Positions 26,804-36,200 of a stretch of DNA of 64,000 nucleotides are shown in pieces. Source of the stretch: Carboxylicivirga marina. GTDB lineage: Bacteria; Bacteroidota; Bacteroidia; Bacteroidales; Marinilabiliaceae. The DNA lies in the NCBI RefSeq assembly GCF_016612505.1, contig NZ_JAENRR010000015.1, positions 37,193-101,192 on the forward strand, read 5' to 3'. Below the pieces are notes generated by a model, which worked only from the letters and a program-made list of their open reading frames with translations, was not told the origin of the DNA and did no database searches. Position numbers and translations under genes: made by a program. Each line of letters opens with the position of its first letter. The stretch's first letter is position 1.

Positions 26804-27025
26804 TACAATTTCAAATAGGTACTTTCAAATGAAAAAGAGAAGATGTATAAGTGATTACAGAGAAATCAATTTGATAGTGCCTTATGGTTGGTAGGTAAAT
26901 GCATTATGATTAAACACCCATACTTACACAGATTTTCTTCCCACTTTTTCAATTTGAATATGTTTCCAGAGCATACAAATATTAGAATCTAATGTTAAAA
27001 AATTTTAAAATACAATAGAAAATGT

Positions 27026-27033
27026 TATTTTTG
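27026..27033 (+). promoter_or_regulatory. -7 element of the second SusCD operon
   Basis: TATTTTTG matches TAnnTTTG, in the same context and at nearly the same distance from the start codon as in the first operon. Confidence 0.5.
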
Positions 27034-27042
27034 ACACAATTA

Positions 27043-27122
27043 AATTGTCCTATTTATTAATTTAAACCTTTAGTCTATGAAGAAAGTACTATTTGCACTT
27101 TCGATTATGGTTATGGTTGGTT
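27043..27122 (+). repeat. Leader and signal-peptide repeat, copy 2 (partner 21892-21973)
   Basis: Near-identical to the leader and first codons of the first SusC gene, with two single-base deletions in T or A runs of the leader. Confidence 0.85.
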
Positions 27123-30100
27123 TGCAAGTTTTAGCTCAAACCACAAATGTAACCGGAAAAGTGACTGACGCCAGTGATGGTAACCCTATACCAGGAGTGT
27201 CAGTATTCGTAAAAGGAACCACCATTGGTACTGTAACTACACCTGATGGCACCTACAATTTGGCTGTTCCTAATGATGCAACCACCTTAGTTTTTTCCTT
27301 TGTGGGTATGACTCCGCAAGAAATTGCGTACACAGGTCAAACTAATATCGATGTTAACATGCAAAGTGATGCTGTTGATGTTGGTGAAGTGATGGTTGTG
27401 GCCTACGGAACTGCGAAAAAAGAATCTTTTACAGGTTCAGCAGAAGTTGTTGCTGCTGAGAAACTGGAGAGACGTGTTGCAGCCAACGTAACAAAAGCGA
27501 TTGATGGTCAGATTGCTGGTGTTCAAACAACATCTGGTTCTGGTCAACCAGGTTCAGGAGCTTCCATTCGTATTCGTGGTTTTGGTTCTATTAACTCTAG
27601 TAATGCACCACTTTATGTTGTAGATGGGGTGCCTTACGATGGTAATCTTAATGCTATCAGTAACAGTGATATTGAATCGGTTACTGTGTTAAAAGATGCT
27701 TCTGCCGGAGCACTTTATGGTTCAAGAGGAGCCAATGGTGTAGTTTTAATCACCACCAAAAAAGGTAAAGAAGGTAAAACTTCTGTCGAGTTAAAAGTTT
27801 CTCATGGTTTTGCTAATCGTGCCATTAAACCTTACGAAACATTAAATTCTGAGCAATACATTGAAGCTGTTTATCAAGGGTATAAAAATCAATTCATCTA
27901 TCAGGATAACGTCAACCCGGCATTGGCAGGTCAAATGGCTGTTGATATGATGGGAAGTAGTGCTGGTATTTTTGGTGTTGATGAGCAATACAATTTCTAT
28001 GATGTACCGGTGGCTCAATTAATAGATCCGATGACAGGTCAAGTCAATCCAAACGCAAGCATTGCTAATGAAAGTGATTGGCTGGATGAAGTGACTAACC
28101 AGAATGCTGTACGAAAGGAATATCAGATCCTGGTAAATGGCGGAACTGAAAAAACCAAAATGTTTTCTTCATTCTCTTATTTAGATGAAGAAGGTTTGTT
28201 AAAGAATACCAATTTTCAAAGGTTCTCAGGTAGAGTTGGCGCCGAAGTAGATGCCAAAGACTGGTTTAAGTATGGAGGTAGCCTTAACTTTGCTCAAACC
28301 ACTACTGATTTTCTTGCCTCTACCGGAACATCAACATCCAATGTTTGGTATTCGGCACAATTTATGGCGCCTTTGTACCCTGTTTATATTCGTAATCGTG
28401 ATGGTAGTTTGGTTCTTTCTGAAACGGGTAGTAAGCAATTTGACTACGGTATTAATCGCCCAAGTGGAGCTCAACCAAACTTTAACTCCGTTGCAACCTT
28501 ATACGAAGATGAGAGTAAGGTTAAGTATGATAACGTTTCAGGACGTTTCCATATTGATATTTTAGGAGACGGAATACATAATTCAGTAAAAGGCTTAAGT
28601 GTTGTTACTAATTTAGGTTTCGATTATGTTACTGCCAATCAATATGAGTACTATAATCCTGATTTTGGTAACTATGTAAGTTCAAATGGTCGACTTGAAA
28701 AGTTAAATACCCGTAAGTTTGCCTATACATGGAATCAACTAGTTCGCTATCAAAAGCAATTTGGACAGCACAACCTTAATGTACTTCTTGGGCATGAAAA
28801 TTACGCCTATAAGTATAACTACATGACAGGTACTAAAACTGGCTTTCCATTTCCTGGTATTATTGAATTAGCACCTGGTACAACTACGGTTGATCTAACA
28901 TCTTATGAAGACAATTACGCGATTGAGTCATATTTCACTAATTTGACTTACGATTTTAGAGACCGTTATTATTTTAGTGCAAGTTTCCGCGCCGATGCTT
29001 CTTCAAGATTCCATAAAGATAATCGTTGGGGTAACTTCTGGTCAGTTGGTGCATCATGGCGAGTTTCTGAAGAAAGTTTTATGGATGGTGTATCTTGGGT
29101 TGATAACCTGAAATTAAAAGCCAGTTATGGTTTGCAAGGGAATGATAATATCAGCACTTCAACATCAAACAATTATTATGCATGGCAGTCATTGTATAAT
29201 TTGGATGTGCCTAATGCAACACTGGGAGGCGCTCGACTAGCTTCGCTTGGTAATGAAAATATTAAATGGGAGGAGAACCTTAACTTTAATATAGGTGTTG
29301 AAGCTCGTATTTTTAATACAGCAAGTTTTACAGTTGAATATTACAACCGTAAGACGATTGATATGCTAATGCAAAAACCAATGCCTCTTTCAACTGGGTT
29401 TGCCAGTTATTGGGATAATGTTGGTGAAATGCTAAATAGAGGTATTGAGTTTAGTACAACGGTAGATGTGGTTAAATCTTCAAATTTCCAATGGTCTGCA
29501 ATTGTTAATTTATCGACTGTTCATAACGAGATTCTCAAACTTGATGGGGAAACCGATCAGATAATAAATGGAACACGAATTAACAAAGTTGGCGAGGCTA
29601 TTAATTCTTTCTGGTTGTCAGAAAGTGCTGGTGTTGATCCAACAAGTGGAGCCCAGTTATATCGCGTTTACGAAGAGGATGAAGATGGTAATCGTACTTA
29701 CTCTATCTCTGATAGTAAAAATGAAGCGGTAAATTCTCGCAAAATTATGGGAAGTCGTATTCCTGACTTCTATGGTTCATTTGGAAGTGATTTTAAGATA
29801 TTTAAAAACTTTGATGCTTCATTTTTAACTACATTCTCGATGGGTGGTGATGTTTATGATGGCGTATACAGAGGTTTAATGAACCCAACATATGTTGGTG
29901 CCAATTACCACAAAAATATTGAACGTGCTTGGAAACAACCAGGAGATTTAACTGATGTTCCAAGAATTGAAAATGGTACCGGTTTTGACCGTGCTCAGAC
30001 TAATGCAGACCTAATTGATGCTTCTTATTTTGCAATTAAGAATATCACAGTTGGTTATACACTTCCTCAAGATATTGGTGCAAGAATTGGTATGGAAAAA

Positions 30101-30244
30101 GTTCGTATCTATTTAACGATGGATAATCTGGCCTTATTCTCACATCTTGACGGAATGGATCCTCAGTACAACTTCTCAGGTTCAACCGATTTTGTTTATG
30201 CACCTGTAAGTACAACGCTTATTGGTCTTGATATTAAATTCTAA
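27077..30244 (+). CDS. SusC-type TonB-dependent outer-membrane transporter (second)
   Basis: This is a second SusC importer, also 1055 residues. The signal peptide, CarboxypepD_reg domain and TonB box (DVGEVMVVAYGT) nearly match the first copy. From about residue 108 it diverges (AKKESFTGSAEVVAAEKLER), including plug and barrel. It keeps the SusC signature SVTVLKDASAGALYGSRGAN and TTKKGKEG. The divergent barrel implies a different ligand. It ends 13 bp before the start of its SusD partner. No enzyme gene indicates the substrate. Confidence 0.93.
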   Translation: MKKVLFALSIMVMVGLQVLAQTTNVTGKVTDASDGNPIPGVSVFVKGTTIGTVTTPDGTYNLAVPNDATTLVFSFVGMTPQEIAYTGQTNIDVNMQSDAVDVGEVMVVAYGTAKKESFTGSAEVVAAEKLERRVAANVTKAIDGQIAGVQTTSGSGQPGSGASIRIRGFGSINSSNAPLYVVDGVPYDGNLNAISNSDIESVTVLKDASAGALYGSRGANGVVLITTKKGKEGKTSVELKVSHGFANRAIKPYETLNSEQYIEAVYQGYKNQFIYQDNVNPALAGQMAVDMMGSSAGIFGVDEQYNFYDVPVAQLIDPMTGQVNPNASIANESDWLDEVTNQNAVRKEYQILVNGGTEKTKMFSSFSYLDEEGLLKNTNFQRFSGRVGAEVDAKDWFKYGGSLNFAQTTTDFLASTGTSTSNVWYSAQFMAPLYPVYIRNRDGSLVLSETGSKQFDYGINRPSGAQPNFNSVATLYEDESKVKYDNVSGRFHIDILGDGIHNSVKGLSVVTNLGFDYVTANQYEYYNPDFGNYVSSNGRLEKLNTRKFAYTWNQLVRYQKQFGQHNLNVLLGHENYAYKYNYMTGTKTGFPFPGIIELAPGTTTVDLTSYEDNYAIESYFTNLTYDFRDRYYFSASFRADASSRFHKDNRWGNFWSVGASWRVSEESFMDGVSWVDNLKLKASYGLQGNDNISTSTSNNYYAWQSLYNLDVPNATLGGARLASLGNENIKWEENLNFNIGVEARIFNTASFTVEYYNRKTIDMLMQKPMPLSTGFASYWDNVGEMLNRGIEFSTTVDVVKSSNFQWSAIVNLSTVHNEILKLDGETDQIINGTRINKVGEAINSFWLSESAGVDPTSGAQLYRVYEEDEDGNRTYSISDSKNEAVNSRKIMGSRIPDFYGSFGSDFKIFKNFDASFLTTFSMGGDVYDGVYRGLMNPTYVGANYHKNIERAWKQPGDLTDVPRIENGTGFDRAQTNADLIDASYFAIKNITVGYTLPQDIGARIGMEKVRIYLTMDNLALFSHLDGMDPQYNFSGSTDFVYAPVSTTLIGLDIKF

Positions 30245-30257
30245 AATGGCTCAAATT

Positions 30258-31832
30258 ATGAAATTATATAAATTATTATTAGCTATATTTCTGGTTGCCG
30301 GCTTTTTAGCCTGTGAGGATAATCTGGATACATTTCCCACCGATCAAGCCTCAGGACCAGAGCTTTTTTCAGATGTTGATAAAGCAATGAGTACCATTAA
30401 TGGCCTTTATAGAGCTATGTTCCAAACCGGATGGGGTGGTGGATGGGAACATGAGCAATTTGGTCATGTAGCCCTTATGCACTGTGGTGCTTTAATGGCT
30501 GAAGATATGGTGCAAAATGAACAAGGTAGTGGCTGGTTTTACTATGATTATAAGTATCAGGTGAAGTCGGATTATACACATACTGCCGGACGACCATATT
30601 CTACCTGGAACTTCTATTATACTTTAATAACGAATGCAAACTCAATATTAGCCTCAAAGGAGACCTTGTCAGGTGCGCCTAGTAAAGTGAATTCTTTGAT
30701 GGGACAAGCATTTGCATTACGTTCGTTCTGTTATTTTAACCTTGCACGTTTTTATCAGCAAACTTATGTTGGTAATGAAAATTTACCAGGTGTGCCTATT
30801 TATACTGAACCGACAACGATAGCAACAGAAGGTAAAGGACGTGGGACGCTTGCAGACGTGTATATACAAGTAAATGCAGATATTGATAGTGCATTGTACC
30901 GTTTACATCCTGATAGAGCTGCTGAGAAGGTTCATATTTCTAATATTGATTATTACACTGCAAATGGAATTAAAGCGCAGGTAATGATTGAGCAAGAGCG
31001 TTGGCAGGAGGCATATGATGCCGCAGCTGAAGCTTTAACAGGTTCAACGTCAATGTTATCTGAGTCTGATATCAGTGGTGGTTTCGCTTTCAATGATATC
31101 TCAAGTAATTCTGTATTGTGGGGGTTCGAAGTAATTGATGATCAGGTGCCAGGTGCAGGACGTGCTGGAATATTTGGGCATATGGATGCAAGTGCTGATG
31201 ACTATTATGCTTTTAAATCGAGAGTTTGTATCAGTAATTGGTTATATGATCAAGTTGATAATGGCGATGTTCGTAAAAGTTGGTGGAATGGTGCTCTTGC
31301 CGAAGATGAACCTTCTGGCACCAACTTGAGTTATAATCAATTTAAGTTTCAATTTGGAAATGTTTCTACTGGCGCAGGTGATTACATCTTTATGCGTCAT
31401 GAAGAAATGATGTTAATCATGGCTGAGGCTGAGTGTATGCTTGAGCGTTATGCTGCCGCCCGTCAGATATTATCTGATTTGATGGATGAAAGATTGGCTG
31501 GATATGACATTTCAGGATTAACAGATTCTAAAATACTTACTACGGGTGATGCTAACGGACCAACGACACCAAGTGTTGGAAGTTTGACTCTTCTGGATGA
31601 GATTTTCTTACAAAAGCGTATTGAATTATGGGGGGAACATCCTCGTATTTACGATGTGAAACGTAAGAAAACTGGTTTTACCAGAGATTTTGCAGGAAGT
31701 AATCATTCTAACAAGATTAGTGGTATTGATACTGAAAATCCATTATGTCCTGATTGGGTAATGTCTATTCCTCAGGCTGAGTTTGATGGTAATGAAGCGA
31801 TGGACCAAGACAAAGATCAGAATCCATGGTAA
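30258..31832 (+). CDS. SusD/RagB-family surface lipoprotein (second)
   Basis: This is the partner lid of the second SusC. A lipobox (GFLACEDN, Cys at position 20 from the chosen start), the NLDTFPTDQASGPELFSDVD region, TPR helices (LMGQAFALRSFCYFNLARFY) and the C-terminal IFLQKRIELWGEHPRIYDVK then RKKTG define the family. The frame is open upstream to 30222 inside susC; ATG 30258 gives a clean lipoprotein signal MKLYKLLLAIFLVAGFLAC. ATG 30246 is an alternative. The sequence differs strongly from the first SusD. Confidence 0.92.
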   Translation: MKLYKLLLAIFLVAGFLACEDNLDTFPTDQASGPELFSDVDKAMSTINGLYRAMFQTGWGGGWEHEQFGHVALMHCGALMAEDMVQNEQGSGWFYYDYKYQVKSDYTHTAGRPYSTWNFYYTLITNANSILASKETLSGAPSKVNSLMGQAFALRSFCYFNLARFYQQTYVGNENLPGVPIYTEPTTIATEGKGRGTLADVYIQVNADIDSALYRLHPDRAAEKVHISNIDYYTANGIKAQVMIEQERWQEAYDAAAEALTGSTSMLSESDISGGFAFNDISSNSVLWGFEVIDDQVPGAGRAGIFGHMDASADDYYAFKSRVCISNWLYDQVDNGDVRKSWWNGALAEDEPSGTNLSYNQFKFQFGNVSTGAGDYIFMRHEEMMLIMAEAECMLERYAAARQILSDLMDERLAGYDISGLTDSKILTTGDANGPTTPSVGSLTLLDEIFLQKRIELWGEHPRIYDVKRKKTGFTRDFAGSNHSNKISGIDTENPLCPDWVMSIPQAEFDGNEAMDQDKDQNPW

Positions 31833-31858
31833 AATGTTGTATGACTAAAAAAACTGAC

Positions 31859-32629
31859 ATGAAGAAAATAATATTACCAATATTGTTATTAATGGGCGTC
31901 TTGGTTGGATGTGATCAAGACGTTGAAGGGCCTCTTTTTGATGCGGAAGGTGTAGATTATGTTGCTGTAGGGACTACGTTTGTAGATGGAGCGTATGCTT
32001 TAAATGGCGATAATGAATATTCCATCATGTTTCCAATTCATCGTACAGATAAAAATGCAGCCGGAACAGTTGCAAACCTTGAGCTTACTGAGGGTACTGG
32101 TGTCTTTGAGTTAGAGACAGCACAACTTAGTTTTACAGATGGAGAAGGAATGGCATATGCCATTGTAAAACCAACTGATGCCTCGTTAATTGATCCAGCT
32201 ACTATTTATTCATTTACCTTAAAAGTTACAGGTGATAATGCTTCACCTTTATACAATACGGCAGAATTTAGTGGGCAGCTAGAGCTGACTCTGGTTTCCA
32301 TGGGAGATGGTCATTTTACTTCAGACTTTTGGCCTGGAGATTGGCCACAGGAAATACTTAAAGCTGATGGATTGGATATTTATAGCTTGCCTGGATTATA
32401 CGAAGAAGGATCTGATATTCTTGTAATAGAAGATGTAACTGCTGGAACAGTTTCAATACCAAATCAAAAGGTGTGGTATCATAGTGCGGGTTATCAGGTA
32501 TTCGTAGTTGGTAGCGGAACGGTTTCAACTAATGGTGAAGGTAAAAAGGTTTTTTCTATGAGCCTTGAGCATTATATTCCAGATGTACATTCTTGGGGAG
32601 CTTGGCCTGAAGTACTTGTTTTTCCATAA
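31859..32629 (+). CDS. Surface lipoprotein in SusE/F position, DUF-type
   Basis: The 256-residue lipoprotein (MKKIILPILLLMGVLVGC, Cys18) is the third gene of the second SusCD operon, where SusE/SusF-like ligand-binding proteins usually sit. The mature part is beta-rich and resembles Bacteroidota proteins with an N-terminal Ig-like or DUF4843-like domain (VANLELTEGTGVFELETAQLSF, YSFTLKVTGDNASPLYN). A second domain begins near GDGHFTSDFWPGDWPQEI. I cannot name the family with confidence. ATG 31859 was chosen over upstream GTG/ATG codons because it begins the signal peptide. Confidence 0.7.
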   Translation: MKKIILPILLLMGVLVGCDQDVEGPLFDAEGVDYVAVGTTFVDGAYALNGDNEYSIMFPIHRTDKNAAGTVANLELTEGTGVFELETAQLSFTDGEGMAYAIVKPTDASLIDPATIYSFTLKVTGDNASPLYNTAEFSGQLELTLVSMGDGHFTSDFWPGDWPQEILKADGLDIYSLPGLYEEGSDILVIEDVTAGTVSIPNQKVWYHSAGYQVFVVGSGTVSTNGEGKKVFSMSLEHYIPDVHSWGAWPEVLVFP

Positions 32630-32674
32630 ATATGAAAGTGGTCGGGAAAAATATTTCGATGATTTGATATCATT

Positions 32675-32703
32675 AAAAAGCTGCCTTTTGGCAGCTTTTT
32701 TTT
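32675..32703 (+). terminator. Terminator of the second SusCD operon
   Basis: AAAAAGCTGCC and GGCAGCTTTTT form a perfect stem with a TTTT loop and a long T run. Confidence 0.88.
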
Positions 32704-32729
32704 GCCAACATTTATCACTTTTACCTTTG
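32701..32729 (+). promoter_or_regulatory. Promoter of the small lipoprotein gene
   Basis: TTTG at 32701-32704 and TACCTTTG at 32722-32729 are 17 bp apart, a near-perfect Bacteroidota promoter. Its -33 element is built from the end of the preceding terminator. It also excludes the upstream ATG at 32702 as the start. Confidence 0.7.
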
Positions 32730-32776
32730 TGAAATTTTCCTACCTTTATGCGCTTGTTGTTAGAATATTAAGCCTT

Positions 32777-33178
32777 ATGAGATATATCTTATTAATTTGC
32801 ATTTCAGTTATTCTGGTAAGTTGCCAGTGTTTAAGATCATCAAGTCAGAGTGCCGAAAACGTTGCTTTAGAGCAATTGGGAACGGATGCTACAGTAACAT
32901 ACAATATTCCTAAAACCTATGCCTTAATTTACTCAAAAAATGAAAAGGCAGAAGGACCATTGACACCTTTGAAGTACATGATTTACGATGTCAAAAACAG
33001 TAAGATCGTATTTGAGGAACAAAAAAGAGACGGCTCCGTTGAATGGCATAATGCTGAGTATGTTGTTGTCAATTCAAAACCTGAAGTACAATCAATAAAT
33101 CGTGAAGAAAATAAGAAGATGTCAAGGTATTATATCAATGTTAATACGCTAGAGAAAGTATATAGTATCGAGAAATAA
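32777..33178 (+). CDS. Small lipoprotein, function unknown
   Basis: The 133-residue lipoprotein (MRYILLICISVILVSCQC, Cys16) has a mature domain of mixed strands: VTYNIPKTYALIYSKNEKAE, LTPLKYMIYDVKNSKIVFEE, VEWHNAEYVVVNSKPEVQSI, SRYYINVNTLEKVYSIEK. I do not recognise a family. It is expressed from its own promoter and lies 38 bp upstream of the large BNR protein, with no clear link. Confidence 0.65.
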   Translation: MRYILLICISVILVSCQCLRSSSQSAENVALEQLGTDATVTYNIPKTYALIYSKNEKAEGPLTPLKYMIYDVKNSKIVFEEQKRDGSVEWHNAEYVVVNSKPEVQSINREENKKMSRYYINVNTLEKVYSIEK

Positions 33179-33216
33179 AAGTCTAAACCCACATTTAAAC
33201 CTATAATCTAATTTGA

Positions 33217-36200
33217 ATGAAGAAACGTTACTTTACTCCCATTTTAATAGCACTGGTGCTTTCAGCCACTGTGTTTTACTTTGTTCCTAATGAAACAAAG
33301 TCGCCGTTAAAAGGGCAAAAAACTTATACTGCGCAAGAGTTAAGGGCACAAGAGATTCAAAAGAAATTAAAACGTCGTGAAGCTGGCTATGCTAAGCCAG
33401 ATAAGCCAGATGAATATTTGAATTATCTCTATTATTTAAAGACGAATAACGATCCAAGTAAGGAATATCCACACAATCATCATCTAAATGAACTCAAAAG
33501 TGCAAAGCTCAAATCAGCTCAGCTTAAATCGGCCAAAGAGGACCTTAATTGGATCGAACGAGGTCCGGGTAATGTTGGAGGGCGAACCCGTGGTTTTATA
33601 ATTGACCCTACCGATAACACTGGGAATACATGGTTTGCCGGCTCAGTTGGTGGTGGTATATGGAAAACCACTGATGCTGGTCAGAATTGGACAACTGTTT
33701 CTGATAATTGGCCGAACCTGGCGGTTAGCAGTATGGCTATGGCACCTTCTAATTCCGATGTCTTATATGCAGGTACCGGTGAGGGTTTCTGGAATCTTGA
33801 TGCCATTATGGGTAATGGTATATTTAAATCAACTGATCATGGAGCTACCTGGAGCTTATTAAGTTCAATCGAGTCTAATGGTGCCTTTCGTTTTGTCAAC
33901 CGTTTGGTTGTTGATCCTGATGATGAGAATATTGTTTATGCAGCTACAAATTGGGGCATCTATAAAACAGCAGATGGAGGCTCAAGTTGGAATAAGGTAT
34001 TTCAAGAGCTTTATAATAACGAAAGCAGTGCCAGAAGGGTGCAGGATTTAAAGATGTCACCCGATAATTCAAGTATATTAATCGCAGGTGTTAATGATTA
34101 TGGCGTTATACAATCATTTAACAAAGGTAAAAGCTGGAAGCTCGTTAACCCCAAAACACAAGGTCGTGTTGAAGTCGGAATTTCGGAATATAATACGGAT
34201 GTAATGTACGCGCTAACATCCGAATCTAACCTATCTATGTCGGTAGATGGTGGAGATAATTGGGTTGATGTTAGCTTTTCCGGAACGGAAGTAAAATACC
34301 TTTCTGGTCAGGGGTGGTACAATAATACCTTAGTTGCCTACCCTGATGATGAAACAAAGTTATTTATTGGAGGAGTAGATTTGTATAGAGTTACTACCGA
34401 AGTGGGTGCTGCTAATGGAGTAATTGGCTTCGATGTAAACGATAATACAACAGCTTACTTTGAGTATACTGATGTTGAAGGGCAATACCTTGGCGGTGGT
34501 GTTAAAATGACTAATGGAAACGTTGCCGGCATCGGGAATGTTGAAATGCGCTTTGGAGGTACGAATTCTCAAAAAGCTCATCGATTTACAGTGAGTAGTT
34601 CTGAGGCTGTAGTAGATGAAAGCACATTTATATATAATGACTATGTAGATGTGCCTTTTGAAGTATGGGACACAGAAAATAACCAACAATTAATGGTTTC
34701 ATTTAGAGATAGTGATGATAATGGAGCCTTTAATTTGACAGATACCAGTATAGAGCAGATAATTGTTCATAGTAGTAGTTATAGCAGTGATAATCCTTCT
34801 GCTATAATAGGAGTTGATGGGGGAGTTGTTACTGAACAGGTGGCTTATGTACATCCAAGAATGCAGGAAAGTATTAGCTGGGATCCGACGGGTTTTGTAA
34901 ATGTAACCTTAAGCTTAAACAAGGTTGAGATTAAAGAACAGTCAATGACTTATGAGAAGCTTAGTGATTGGAGTGCAAACACTAGCGCCTCTAACTATGT
35001 GCATGCCGACCATCATAACCTTTTGGTTGATGATACACAAGGAGCACCCTTTAGGGTAATCAGTTGTAACGACGGTGGTGTTGCCTTTTCTGATAACGCA
35101 GGTACATCATGGTCAAGTCCTAATAATGGCTACAATACATCTCAATTTTATGGAGTAGCCAAGCACCCAACATTAAATCAATATGCAGGTGGTTTGCAGG
35201 ATAATGGTACATGGATGTCAATAGAAAATCCAGAGAAATTAACGGTATGGAGTGAGGTTGCCGGTGGTGATGGATTCTCTACTATCTGGAACCAGAGTGA
35301 TGCTGATAAAATTGTTGGATGTTACTATTATAATACGTTGTTTGGTTCATACGATGGAGGTGAAAACTGGGTAAGTATACAGGGGGTTGATGGCTATAAT
35401 GATGATGAAATCTCACCTTTTATTACACGAATTGAGAATTCAAAAAGTAACCCGGATTTATTATTAGTTGGAAATGCTAATGGTATTTCAAAATCAGAAG
35501 ATTTTGGATTAAGTTGGAAATTAATTTCAGTTCCGGCCAGTGCATGGAGTGATGGTGGCTATAATCCACATACTGCTATAAGTCCCGTTAATTCAAAATA
35601 TATTTGGGCAGGAACAAAAGTGTCTGCGAATCATCCTTTAGCATTATCTAAAGACGGAGGAGAAACATTTGGCTTGGTAAATACGCCATTTGATACACAT
35701 TCAGCTAATATTTCAAAAATTGTAGCCCATCCAACTGATGAGAATTCGGCTTACGTACTGTTTTCGTTATATGGTGCTCCAAAAGTGTTTGTAACAAGTG
35801 ATTTAGGAGAAACCTGGAATGAACTATCAGGTTTTGGAACTGCAGGAAGCAGTTCTAACGGATTTCCTAATGTGGCAGTTTATAGCTTAATCGTTATGCC
35901 TCATAACACCAATGTTATATGGGCAGGTACCGAAATTGGCTTGTTTGAATCAATAGATGGTGGAGCTAATTGGTTGTATGCTGATAATGGTCTTCCGGCG
36001 GTTTGTATCTGGGATATGAAAATTGTAGGACAACAAGTAGTTGTTGGAACACATGGTCGAGGTGTATGGACAGTTGATATGCCTGAGCTGCCTACAAATA
36101 TTAAACAACCATTTCTGAGTTCAGGTAAATCTCCAACAGGGAAAATTGCTTTTAAATTGGAGCTTGAACAAGCATTTGACAAAGTTGATTTGTACATAGA

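Noticed and set aside
33450..33550. LKSA repeats in the BNR protein as a tandem-repeat or CRISPR-like element
   Set aside because: Only a few short coding repeats of a linker; no spacer-repeat pattern anywhere in the window fits CRISPR.
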